Of a DNA stretch of 64,000 nucleotides, positions 24,628-36,900 are shown one piece after another (the stretch's first letter is position 1; every line of letters begins with the position of its first letter). The notes beneath the pieces were generated by a model. That model saw only the letters and a program-made list of their open reading frames with translations. It was not told the origin of the DNA and made no database searches. Position numbers and translations under genes: made by a program. This DNA comes from Trochalopteron elliotii (lineage: Eukaryota; Chordata; Aves; Passeriformes; Leiothrichidae): positions 2,032,500 to 2,096,499 of the forward strand of contig JANPWX010000030.1 in assembly GCA_024734555.1 (NCBI GenBank). Reading direction: 5' to 3'.

Positions 24628-27600
24628 CTATGGATCAGAGATTAATGTAATTAAAGGACAACAACAAAGATCACTTTTCAAGTAAGGTTTTGGTGTATCT
24701 TAACTTCACTATGTTGCAGATGATAGGTCTTAGCTTTAAAAAACACCACAACAGACTGGGCTGACTCATCTAGACCATTGCCCTCAGAGCCTGTTTTAAT
24801 GAGAGAGCGTTTTTATATCTTAAGAGAATAAAAAATTCAAATAAGCTCAGGGCTTGAGAGGTACATAGGCATGATATTTAGGCATCCCTAAAAAACTCAT
24901 TTTTGGATGTTATCTGTTCCTGGACTCACTGTTCATGATATGTACAGACTGCCTAGACATCAAAGGAAGTCCCCAGCACAGCAGCCATTTAGAGTTTATG
25001 CTCCTACTTACACAGTGGCACTTCCAAGGTAAGGGCTCTCCCATTTACTTCGCACATGGTTTTCAAATGCTCCATGCATTTGAAGCATTTGGAAGCAAAA
25101 GCATACCACCAAAAAAAAGACAGTTATGGGAGACTTCTCTATGCAAGTTTACCATCTAATTGCAGTCTCCGAACTGAGAGGATCTGTGCTTACAGCACCC
25201 ATCTGGGATGTGGGAAATTCAGGTTCAGCTCCCAGATTTAGAGTATGGATCTAAACCAGACACAGCACAGATCTGAAAGCAAATCTCCCATTCCCCTGAG
25301 GGAGCAATCTAACACTAGACTATTGACTTTCTGGAGTGCTTGTCTTGGTCTGTTTTTTCACAGATAAAAAAACTGGGTTGAGATTGGCCCCAAGAGACAT
25401 TTCATGACAAAGAATCTTCAGCACAAAGCACAAGCTGGAGAATATCGCTTTAATGCATTTGCCACTTCAGTCTCATTTGCAACACCCAAAAGGGAAAGCA
25501 TGGCACAAGCAAACCCAACCCACTACCCAGACATGTGTCAAGAGTCCAGGGCATCCCTTTGGATGACCTGGGACCCGAGGAAGAGAGTTTGAGCCCTGGA
25601 CAGGGGAGTGTGAAGCCAATCCAGGGGGGTTGGAGACCTTGGCACATAGCCCAGAAAGGCACCGAGTTTGATTTTAGTCCATGGGAGAGGCTTCCAACAA
25701 TGAGAGAGGAATTACAAACCTCAAAGGTGTGAAAATAGTAGCTTAGCACAGCACAGGGTGAAAAATTTTGTTTTAGGATTCTTAGCATAGAGGTAAATGG
25801 GGGACAAGATGGAAGATTTAGGGTGTTGCCCTAGGTTCTTCTCCTTCTTCCTCGTCCTCCATCTTCTGGGATAGAGATGACACAAAGTAGTAAAAGGGGA
25901 TTAGGTTAAGGTAGAAATGACCTTTCTAGTATAGGCACTAGACATTGGCAAAAATAGTAAATAATGGACATGTAGTTATCTATATAAGAGCAAAGCAACA
26001 AGAAAGTTGAAAACAAGGCCTTGAAGACTCTGCTTCTTTCACGCGACGCAGCTCAGGGCTTTTAGAGGGCCAAGGACTCTTAACAGCCGGAATCTCGGGT
26101 GAGAAACCAAACCCGAGAACGTGGTGCTTCTTAGCTCAAGGAAAGCCCTCTGGAAATGCATTTATGCTGCTTCCAGGACCCCAACTAACATTTCCAGATG
26201 GTGTTGTGGCACGTGCCATCTTGGGGCAGGAATACTGAACCCCTTTGCTGGGTAGTACAGGTGTGCTTAGAAACTCACAAGCCAGGCTCTTCGCTGACTT
26301 TCACTTCCAGCCAGTTCAAATGATTCCCTTCTCAGTAGGAGTTTCTTGTGCCTGTGCACTGCAGGAAAAGGCTAACTTGGCCATTGATGCTTCTGGATGG
26401 CTAAATGCTCAGAAAAACTAAAAATTTACGTATCTCTGAAAATTTGTCTCCTACAAACTCTCACCAAAATAGCAACAATAGTTATGAGGCTGACAACTGC
26501 TTATAATCAGTAATACACCAGTTAAACATTTCTTGTACTTGGAAGGCTAACCTAGTCTTTTGCTACTCATGCCCTTCTTGTGCAATAGGAAACCACCTCC
26601 TCCAAGTTTCTTCTTCTGTGTCAGAAATGCCAGCCTCAGCAAGCAATTTCTCTTTATTCTTTCCCATGCCACCTCTTCTTCCTGGAATGTCCTCTCTGAA
26701 CACAGCTGTAAAACCACAATACTGTCATGTACTTCAAGGCCCTCCTCAAGACCCATTTCTCCAGCAATGTCAATTGTAAACAATGGTATGAGAACACCTC
26801 ACCAAATGGTCTATGGGAACTACAAACAAGCAGCTCCTTGTCTTTGTCTCTACATGCCCATAAAAGTTCTCATCTTAAATTAGGTTGATGGATCTACTAC
26901 CACCCATCAGCTATTCCCATCTTTGGCAAAGGAAGAAGTGCTGGAGTCATGGAAACTATTACAATTCTCAATCCTCAAAACAGCCATGAAGCTGCACTGG
27001 GATCTTGGGAGAAATTTCCTTCAGCTTCCTTTCTCCCCGCTTTGAGTTAAGTTTCACTGCACTGGGACCAGAATCCATTTCTTTTGTCTGTCAAAGGGAA
27101 GCTAAGAAACTAAGAACGTAAGGTTCATTTAGGCTGTACTACAAAGAAATGATACCAAAGAAAGGATTTTTTCTTTCAAGGAGATGGTTGCATCACAAAT
27201 CTGAATTCCAAAGAATACCATTATCTGTGTCCTCAGAGTGACAAATGGAAGCTTTTTTCTGTGCTGATAAATACATGTGAACAGAAGCTATCAGATCTCT
27301 ATTCATAATTAATGCCACAGTGGATAGAGGGGCCCATCTGGGAGGCATACATTATTTATAAACTTGAAACTGACCCACTGTAAAGCCTGTGAAGGCATGT
27401 ATTCCTCAGCAGCTGATGCTCTGCTTCTACATTATGTCATAAGAAGTGTGGTCTCCTGGTAGCATTTAAGTGTGCTGCAATTAAAATTTGCACCATGTAA
27501 CAATGTTGGCAGAGTATTATTTTTCAGGCTGGTTCTTATGGTACTACATTTTCTCTGCAGACAGAAGGACCAGCCAAGAGCTTATAGGTCTTAATGAAGC

Positions 27601-27801
27601 TATCCAAGGAGTTTCAGAGTCTTACAAAATTCCTGGATCAATTAAACAGTAGAGAACAAACTCTTTTGTACAGTCCTGTATATATAAACACAACAGTTTT
27701 ATTCTGAAGAAAATACTCTCCTTGATTGCAATGGGTGATTGGAACCCAGAGGGCAAAATAGCTCCAGAAGTGGCAAGAGTTCAGCAAAAAGGGTCTAGTA
27801 C
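24628..27801 (-). other. HIVEP2: HIVEP2 intron splitting zinc finger 4 (3,174 nt)
   Basis: Donor GTACTA at 27801 and acceptor CCATAG at 24628, phase 1, between the cysteine and histidine halves of finger 4. It contains the antisense LTR-like element at 25490-26150. Failure to splice it would end the protein shortly after the second cysteine of finger 4 ([12 protein letters not shown] then stop). Confidence 0.9.
25490..26150 (+). mobile_element. LTR-like element in the intron between HIVEP2 coding exons 3 and 4
   Basis: This stretch resembles a second bird ERV LTR from memory: GTAGCTTAGCACAGCACAGGGTG at 25738, GGGGGACAAGATGGA at 25799, a CTTCTCCTTCTTCCTCGTCCTCCATCT tract at 25838, and TATATAAGAG at 25981-25990 followed by CAAAGCAACAAGAAAG. 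The TATA box and layout put it on the plus strand, antisense to HIVEP2. I cannot define TG...CA ends or a target-site duplication, so both boundaries are approximate. No ORF of retroviral type is present. Confidence 0.55.
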
Positions 27802-27977
27802 CTTTAGTTTTGAAGGCAAAATTGCACAACTTGCATACGTAAGGCCGGACATCAGTGTGAGTGCGGATATGTTTTTTGAGCATGCTTGGCTTTTTACAGC
27901 GAATGCCACATTCTTCACAAATGTACTTTCCTCGGCCACGACCTCTGACATAGACATAATCCTCATTTGATTTATAC
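27802..27977 (-). CDS. HIVEP2: HIVEP2 coding exon 3: zinc finger 3 and first half of finger 4
   Basis: This 176-nt exon has the acceptor CCAACAG and the donor AAAG|GTACTA. It encodes [17 protein letters not shown] and then finger 3 (residues 1817-1839, YICEEC...KKHIRTH). Finger 4 starts at residue 1845 ([13 protein letters not shown]) and is interrupted after its two cysteines, before its histidines. The RGRGRG stretch directly before finger 3 is typical of the family. The exon leaves one base (G), completed to glycine by the next exon. The second finger pair is the C-terminal ZAS DNA-binding module, which by family knowledge binds kappaB-like sites independently of the first pair. The upstream intron is 5,108 nt (27978-33085). 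Confidence 0.96.
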
Positions 27978-30900
27978 CTGTTGGAAGAGAGCAAGTATTT
28001 AAGTCATACAGACTCTAGGTCTCATACATGTACAAACATCACTTCTATGCATCTGATCCTCATCATAAAAGCAAACTCACAGAAGTTCAAAGGAACTACT
28101 GAATTTTCAGTCTGGAACTCATAAAGTATTTGGCTTTTAGAGAATGTACTGCTCCCAGTGTATTTAAACAATATGAGACCAACAGGTTGCAGTATGAGAA
28201 CAGTATAAACACCTTGTTAGGAAACCAATGAACAACCATTCCTATAGACACAATTCCAAATACATGCTTGCAGATTGGATTTAGTTCAGCCCACTGCACA
28301 GACATTTACCACCACTGACAACAGTGCGGTTTTGCAGCATGGTGCATTTAACTATTTTAGCGTATTTATCCCTTGGGATCAGATAAATCACACCCTGGAA
28401 ACGCCCATTTCTTCCCATTAAGCATAAAGGGAATGTGGATGACAAGCAAGGATGTATGCATGGACATTACAGATGCCTGACGTTCCCAAAGATAAATCGC
28501 TCCCTAAAGAGACACCAAGCTGAGTTCACTCAGGTATGTGATGCTTTAGAAATAAAATGGTATATGTCAAACATGGACACTTTGAAGAAAGCCATCACTG
28601 AAATTTTTCTTAGCACAGACATAAGCTTTCTATGCTATTTTTGCTGATCACATACTGTGTAGTTAGAAAACAAATAAGATATGAAAATCTATGTAAAGCT
28701 GTACATTTCCTTTATTATCATGCTGAATTGTTAATACTAAAATCTTAAAAGAATCTAGGGAATCTATTCAGGTTGTTGTGAGGTTTGAAGACTTCTGGGC
28801 ATTCCTTTGGGGAAGATTTCCATCCTCATTCATCCAAAGTAAAATCCAGGAAGTGCAAGAACTGAGAAATAATATTTTTTCTGCCCTCTGTCCTCCATTG
28901 CCCTCTTTCTAAGCAGCACAAAGTACTTTCAGTCATTCTGTGGATGCACAGCCCACAAAGTATCGTTGGTACCGACATTCAGTACTTTAAATAAAAAAGG
29001 GACTGTGTGAAAGATTCTGTTAATGTGATGGTAACTCTACAAGAAAAAAGTGGCAATTTTTTGGGTTACAGAGCTGGAACATTTTTCAAGTGTGCTGTTC
29101 TTAGATGAACACTTTCCCTTATGTTTAGCTATATCATGGGCAATATAAATTCTGAAGTTAATATCTTAGAAAAACATAAAACAGTGTCCTGTTCTCAAGT
29201 CCACCTTCTTATCTTTTAAACACATTAGCTCCCTTTCAAATGTGGATGCCTAAATTCAAATTTTTCATCTCATTTCCAGTGAAGTTGTATCTCTCTCATT
29301 TCCTTCATTGTCCCTGGTAGCATGGGCAAAACTGGCATAGTCTAAGGTAATTTAATACTTAGTCATTTCTCTAGCAGGTTTTCTGTATAACATTTTTGGG
29401 ACCTTGGTTGTCTGGCTGCCCCATTTCCCAGGTTCTCCTTCATATGCAGATGCCAACAACTGCTAGACATCTCTCTATCCACTGCTTCATCAACTACCTC
29501 CAAGCTTTCTCCCACAGACAAAAAAAAAAAAAAAGCCCACTATTATTTGAAATGCTGCTATTTTATCTTCTCTTCATCTCTCCTTACAGTCTGGTTTTGC
29601 TGGAATGGAGTCTACCATACCACCCCTGACTGATACTAGTAAGATAAAAGCTGTGCTATTACATTTGCTTTTCTGTTGCTCCATCTCTGCTCTTCTTGTG
29701 CTTGACCTCATTCCACTGGCTTCTGTCACCTGTCAGATCCCATTGGACACAAAGACAATGATAAAACATGTGTCTCTTCATCATTCATATAGATGGTTTT
29801 TGGCCACAACTGACCTTGACTCTTTAAGTATGCTTCATCATAACAATGACTGTAAGAGAGAGATGACACACACAAACTTGACATTTACAGAAGGGCTGGT
29901 GCAAAAATTAAAGGACCAGAAGTCTGAGTCTATGGAGATTACCTTTTAAACCTCAGGAATATTCTGTCTTACTGCTAACTTCTGCCTCTCTCAAAGCTTT
30001 AAGTAATTTCCCCCTTCCTACTACGTAATGTTCATGTAAGGACTTTGACCACTGCTGCTTTGAGTTTGAATAAGATGGGACCCTTGAGTTAAAAAGCTAT
30101 TTATAAGTCTATTATATTTTATTTACTAGTCTATTATAACAAGTCTCAAAGTCCTGCAATTTCTATCCAAAATGTTGTTTTATTTGGGTTTTTCAATTAG
30201 AGTCTGTTACTGATAGATATGAAAGTACAAACATAAGCAAACTTATTGTGAATTCTTGCTGTCAGCTGATAATGTCATTAAGCTAGGTGTCAGAGGAGCA
30301 GGCGTACTTGTCCTGTCCCTTCTTTCTTCGCACACCATTACTAACTAACTGTACTGCAACAAGTACTGAACTACTAAACTTCAAATTACTGCTTTTCTTT
30401 GAGAAATACTGCTTCATATCCCATCAGTCACATCTGCAGTCACAGATGATGAAAAGCCAATTTTGTGATTCAGGTAATTTTATTTGAATCAAGCCACCTG
30501 CCAGTGGTAATAACGCAGTGGTTAGCTTCTTCCTTCCAAACTCCTTCTGCTACTATGCTTACAAAATGCTCTTGATGGCCTTTCTGCAGCGAGGTGGTGA
30601 TGTGCTGTGACATCTGGTGCTACTGGCTGACAGTTAGACTTGATGATCTTAGAGGTCTTTTCCAACCCTAACAACTCTATGACTCTATGATCTACTTTCT
30701 GCCTCAATTCTGATTCTGCTCCTTCAGCTTCTCACTCATCCCCAGCCCCAGCTATCTGCTTTTTGCCCAGATGCCATATGAATGATCCAGCCCACTGGCG
30801 CAAGGCACCTGCACTTCCCTGCCAGGTGGACAGGCTTTCCCACAAACCAAAAGCAGACAACCACAGATCTTTCTCAGCTAATTACCTTCTTCACACCTAT

Positions 30901-33085
30901 GAAACAAAAGCGATCACAAAGCCTAAGAAAACCCATTTCCCATGAAAACCGAAAACCAAAATTAAAATATCCTGCTGAAACAAGATATGACCATCATGCT
31001 TGTCTGTCCAGGGGAGAAAATGTGACACAAAGACAACAGACTATTTGCTATATAGTTCATTGCACCACGTGCTGGGAGGAGATGAAGATGTGCTCGAAGA
31101 AGGAAGAACAAAATAGCTCAACAAACAGCAAAGAAGAAGAAGCAAGCACAGAAACCCACCCATGTCAAAAACTAGCTTTAAGAAGTTATAACCAATAACT
31201 CGAAGAGAAGGAAAAACTCAATGACAGTAATATCTAAGGTATATTACATAAATTTAAAAAATAGCCAAATGAATGTCTAGAATTGAAAGAACAAATCTAT
31301 TCTTCCATAAAAAATTCTTGTAAAATGTACCATAAAGTTATGATGTGTGAGTGGACCTACTGACAGCACATCACCTCATTTGCTGAAGTTTTGCAGTTTA
31401 TATGTTTCTATTGAGGAAGTCCCAGTCTATTGCACAGACTATTTGTTCTCCCCACTCCAGAAATTAATGTGCACATCAAGGTTTTATGTGTTTTGTTTTA
31501 CTCAAAGGGTATCTAAGCATAGCCAAGTATTACTAGGAGCTATTTCTAGGTGAAGTGTGAGTGATATGATTTTACTTAAATAGTTTCATAAACCTTATTG
31601 GCATATAGGAAAGCTTAAGGTAGTACAAGCAACACACAAAATTTCTTGAAGTAAGTATTAGATAGTAGAAGTTTTTATAGAGTGATCTGCTGCAGCTCAC
31701 ACTCATCTGAATCCTCCTTTAAGTTGCTTTTCTTGACACACTTTTACTCTTCTGACCTCTCATCATGCAGTTTACATCAAGGCAGACTATCTTCAGCTGG
31801 GTCATCCAAATTCAGAAATGGTACATAGTGGGAAGCAGGCAAATTTTATATTTCAAAGTGGGTGTGAGTTGAAGCAACACCTCTTTAAATTTCTTGTAAA
31901 CTTAGGCTCACCACTGAATTTGGGTCACTCTTGTAAAGCCAGTCTACTGGCTTAGGTACTAGGACAAGGTACAGCTACAGAGAACAGTCAGGATAAGGGT
32001 GTCTGGACCAGTACACCTATAAAAACCTCCAAAATAACTTTTTCAGTCTTTCAGAAAAGATGTAGGCTATACTTCTTCAGTGTTGCAGACTACAGAGAAA
32101 GGCAAAGGCAATTTCATGGAGATTGTTCAATCTTAGACAGAAACACAACATCAATGAAGAACAACTGAGATTTTAAAGGGTACAAACTGACAGGAGAAGG
32201 AAATGGACGTATGAATTTCTCACATCTTCCTCCTGACCTATTTAGTTACCCAAATAAAACATTGCTGTGGGACCATCTGAGTTTGGTAAGCCTGAAAAAC
32301 ACATCTTGTTTAGTCACCTGATTACGCACTACTAAAAACTGGCAAACTAATTGCATTGTGTCAGAATTTTGTAAAAGAAACTAAAAAATATCTTCTATTT
32401 TAGAATATGCTGCAGAGACAAATGTCTATTTCATTTTCTTTTCCTAACAAGTTTCTTAAGCCTCAAAACAATGTTAATTGGCTTTCCCCTCTTTGTTACT
32501 TGTTTCTATTATCACTTGAATGATAGACTGCCACAGTAAAATTAAACATTATTTTATCAACCATACATGACAGATCTATGGATTAGTCTTAGATGCCATA
32601 GATTTCATTGGCATCTTACATTTTATCTCCAAAATCCAACCTCAGTAAATAATACAATATTACAAGAATAAGACTAAGCATGCCTGGTCAACCCGTTCCA
32701 CTGAGTGGAAGTACGTAGTGCCTAAAAATGGAAACACATTCTCATGGAAGTCATTAAATACAAAGAAATGGCACAGAAAATATCAAAATGTTAACAGTTC
32801 ATGCACTTCCTTATGACTTAAGGAATTAAAGTAATAAATTTGAGGGAGTGCTCTTACACAGATGGAAAACAATTGTCTTAACAGCAAAGTAGAGCCCAAA
32901 GTGAGTATACAGGTACCCTGCAGTGCATTTTAATACTGACAAATACACAAAAAAGAAGAGACTTGGGAGCTACAAGACATGGCAAGAATACAGGAGACTG
33001 TTCACATTCTAATTAATTCATATTCATTTTCAAATGTCTTTAAAATGACACGCTGAGCTTGAAATTTTCAGTTATATTTTCTTAC
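27978..33085 (-). other. HIVEP2: HIVEP2 intron between coding exons 2 and 3 (5,108 nt)
   Basis: Donor GTAAGA at 33085, acceptor CCAACAG at 27978. Contains the CR1 fragment at 30586-30692 and an A-run at 29520-29534. No coding sequence recognised. Confidence 0.88.
30586..30692 (+). mobile_element. CR1 LINE 3' end fragment
   Basis: The segment GACTTGATGATCTTAGAGGTCTTTTCCAACC followed by ACAACTCTATGACTCTATGATC is the characteristic 3' terminus of avian CR1 elements, with an 8-bp-type terminal repeat. Only the extreme 3' part is present, as usual for 5'-truncated CR1 copies. It lies on the plus strand, in the long intron upstream of coding exon 3. Confidence 0.8.
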
Positions 33086-33240
33086 CCTCCTTCAAAGATT
33101 TTAATTCGTATCGGCTCAGTTTGTTTGGATGTAATGTCTTTATCTCCATGAATGTCTCCTTTTACTCTTTCTTTTATAATATTCCCCACTACTTTCTTTT
33201 CAAGCTTGCTGCCAAACAAGAAGAATGGCTCGTGTTTCAT
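33086..33240 (-). CDS. HIVEP2: HIVEP2 coding exon 2, residues 1748-1798 plus two bases
   Basis: This 155-nt exon lies between the acceptor TTCTACAG (AG at 33242-33241) and the donor GG|GTAAGA (GT at 33085-33084). It encodes [16 protein letters not shown] through [12 protein letters not shown], a segment conserved in HIVEP2 just before the second finger pair. It enters in phase 0 and leaves two bases (GG), completed to glycine by the first base of the next exon. The intron between it and the giant exon is 753 nt (33241-33993). No separate function is known to me for this linker. Confidence 0.95.
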
Positions 33241-33993
33241 CTGTAGAACAAAGTCAAGGAAGGGTGTTACTTCTGGAGCATACAATAAACGCACACTTAA
33301 TTTCAAATACTTTTAACATACCGGGTCGAAGCCAACTCTCATTTTGGTTCAACTCTATGTGATGAACTAATCTGTCCCGTTTAATTTGACAGAGAATAAG
33401 AGAGGAGGCAACATGGACAAATTTTTACAAGAGTCTTGACACAAAAGACAGTACTATATCTTTCCACAGGCAAAAAAAAATTATGGAAAATAGATATGGA
33501 GAAGCCTCAGAAGGTAATTTATTGCCATTACAGAATTTTCCCTGGCACCATTAGCAAATGCTTAATCCGTGAGGAAGAGTCAATATGTAAAAGTCATTAA
33601 ATGGATCTGAAGATCCTTACTCAATTTTATCTTAATCTTTTCTTACAAACGCACATGGATGTTTGTGTCTGACACTGTTTAAATCGGGAAAAACAAAGGG
33701 CAAAATAAAAGAAGATAATGTATCAGGCTCCGGCACACATGAAAGGAGGGCTTTAAAAGCCTCACTTTTTACATCTAACTTTGAAAATGGAGACAGAGGC
33801 AGTGACAGCAGAAGTAGCAGAGCTTGCAGAAAGATAAACTGAGGCTCAAAAGTTGTCTTGTGAATATGTCACTGGCTGATTTCCCAGTGGGGAAACTTTT
33901 TTTAAAAAAAATATTAACACGCATTTTATAGTTTACTAGAAATTTATCATATAAACACATATGTATTTAATTTTATTAAAAATTCTTATTTAC
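33241..33993 (-). other. HIVEP2: HIVEP2 intron between coding exons 1 and 2 (753 nt)
   Basis: Donor GTAAAT at 33993 and acceptor TTCTACAG at 33241. AT-rich; nothing further seen. Read-through of the donor would add VNKNF and stop. Confidence 0.92.
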
Positions 33994-36900
33994 CTGAGCA
34001 AACTGCTTCCATGCACTTGATGATGTCAGTTTACCAGCTCCAGGTCTGTGCATAGCCGCCAGGGTGTAGATTTCTGTGGTGTTTTTTTGCTTGGACCTTA
34101 AAAGTGCTAAAGTGGTCTTTGTACTTAGCCCAGATGGGTTTGGGTTACATGAACTTATACACCATGAGGCATAAACAGAAGCTTTGAGGGTTGGTTGCTG
34201 AGTGTAATTGGGTTTTGTATAGTTTAAGAAACACCAGCTGACGGTAGTCGTAGTACGCAGACTTGGGAACTGAAGGATCTGTTGAAAATCTGCTACGTCT
34301 GTCAGGAGAATGGTTGAGGTTGTGACTTTCCCAACAGTATTAGATGACATCTGGACTAACATCCCAAGAGGTAATTTCTGATGTTTCAGTTGGTCTTCTG
34401 CCTGAATTTCTCCTGGTGGCAATGAAGACCTCTGTGGACTCATGCTCATATCTGAGGCTGTTTCATCCACATCCAACTCTTCTGGTGAGTCTCTTCCTTC
34501 AGATGGGCCACTGGACTTCTGTCCTGGTGATGTGGAATCAAAACTGGAAAGTTTCTCTCTGCTCAGTGGGAATGCATCAGCTCCTGCCATGCTGACAGGT
34601 GGGAAATCTTGAGATGTTGACGATGACAGCGACGAAGAGGATGACATGGATGGCAGACTTTCTTTTGGCTCAGTAGCACAGCTCTGCCTTACTAGTTGAG
34701 GCTTCTGCATTCTTGGAAAATCTTTCTTTATATCTGAGTTAGTCAACTCAACTGCACTTAGTTCCTCAACTATCTGCCCATACATTTTTTCTTCTTTGAC
34801 TCGTTTCTGCTGCTTGGTCTCCATGAAGAGCTCCAAGCTGCTGGCAGGGGAAAGCATACGTTTGCTTCCTCCCAAGGTAGAAGCCATGTCAGAAGTTGAA
34901 GGCAAACACAAGGGAATTGGTGGCTCCAGTCCAAGTGGAAGTGTCTGCGGCACTTTCCACAAAGGATATTTTTCTAGTCCTCCATGATGACCCAACATCT
35001 GAGCTATGTTAAATCCAATTCCTTGCATGGTTGCATTAGTTGCCAATGTTCTTTGAGAAACTGTCTCATCAACTTTACAAATTACGATTGCAGGACTGTT
35101 GCTCTGTCCAAGGATCTGGGAAATGCTTGTGTACATGACACTACCATAAGATGGCACGTGGGTTTGAATCCTGACGGGAACAACTGTTCCTGGCAAAGAC
35201 TGTACAGATCCATCACTTGGGGAGTCAAAATCTGTCTGAAGATGCTGCTCAGAGGAGGTATCTGTTGGTTTAATGCTATGGTCTGACTGGTACTTAGCAA
35301 GAGTATTTTTTGAATACGGCCCAGATGTTCCTGAGTAATGCTGGTATGCTTGCTCTTTAGCATGCACATAATCAGCTGCTTTCTTTCCAATAAGCTCAGG
35401 TGCATGTTCCAGGTGATAACTTGGAGGTACATCTATTTGGAAAGCCTGTTTGACATAAGATTTCTGCAGCTGTTGTACAAATTGATGCTGGAAGTGCAGG
35501 GGTTCTGTGCAGGACTGCCACAAGATAGGCTGCTGAGACGGTGGTAAGTGAACCATGCAGACAGCTGGATAGGGGAACTGAAACAAGGTGCTATGAATAG
35601 GGGGAAATGGGACTTTCTCCTGATGTGCAAATAGCTGTTGCTGCTCTGATGGATGTTTGCTAGGAATATAAGGTGCTTGTTGGATTAAGGGAGTCCTTAA
35701 CATTTCTGGGCTGTCTGCAACAAGAGCCTGTTGCTGGGCAAGGTGGGATGAGCTGTTACTAAGCTGAGCACAAGAGCCAATAGCTTGTTTTCCAGAGTCG
35801 TCTACCTGAATGGGCTGAAGTACAGAGGAAGGGGAGTGATGCCAGACAAGCTGGGAAGAGCGAAGACCAACTTGTGAATGTTCCATCTGCTCCTGCTTTA
35901 TACTTTGTTCTGTGCTCTGATCAGTCTGAGAAATCTCTGGAAAACCACTGAAGGAAGCTTGGCGAACCAAGAAGCATTTCTTCCTTTCTCGGGATGGAGA
36001 CAATGCCACAGTAGGTGTTCCAGCTGAAGAGGCATGAGACAGGTTCCCATAATCAAAGGATTTACTTCGGATCTCTGGGATTTCAGCAGCATGAGGACAG
36101 GGCATCTGTTCAGATGAGCAGCGTCTCATTTCCCTCTGATGGTGATGCCCAGGGACGGAAAGTGAATAAGCACCTGCTGGAACTGTTAAAAACTCAGACT
36201 GTTTCCCAAATTCATCTTGTTTGGGAGGTGTGATGAACTTCATATTCTCTTCTCTTTCAAAGGACATTGAAAAACTTGAACTATGGGACAAATTACTTTC
36301 TTGGCTAGGGCTGCGAGAGAGGCTGGTACCTGTAGACTCAAAGCTGGATTCCCCAGAGGAGTGCTCCATGTCAGCCAGTCTTAAACGCTTCTTTTTGGGT
36401 GGTAGCTTCTCAGCTGGAAGTTGAGAAAGGGTTTCACTTCTCTGAGGCCACTGGAATTCTTCAGTGGGTCTCTCCTGTTCTTTACTTGGCACTTCTTTAT
36501 CTTTTTCAGGCTTATCTGGCTCCTCCGTGACACGAATTTCAGGTACCTGTATGTTGTGCTGGCGAACCAACCTGGGCTGCATGTGACACGGCTGAGGCTG
36601 CTGGGATGGGGATGGCTTCCCAGTGTCAACATTTTCCATCTGTGGAGCTCGGTCTGGGCTCATTGGGGACTCACAAATCTCACTCTCGCATGTTTCAGAT
36701 GGTGAATACATCTTTTCCTGCTGGCATGCAATATGTTCAGTAGATTCAGACCTTTCAAATGAGTTTGGCCTACTCAATGAATTTGTGTGCTGAATGACAG
36801 AGATGACATTTCCAGGGGGCTTTCTAACCAGAGATTCTGCAGTCTTTTCTTGCTCTGCAGTAAGGGATGAGTCTTCCAAAGAAGCTGCTGGACTTCCAGA

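Noticed and set aside
35590..35615. kappaB-like GGGACTTTCT in the HIVEP2 exon, suggesting autoregulation
   Set aside because: Imperfect site inside coding sequence whose codons match the conserved protein; nothing indicates regulation.
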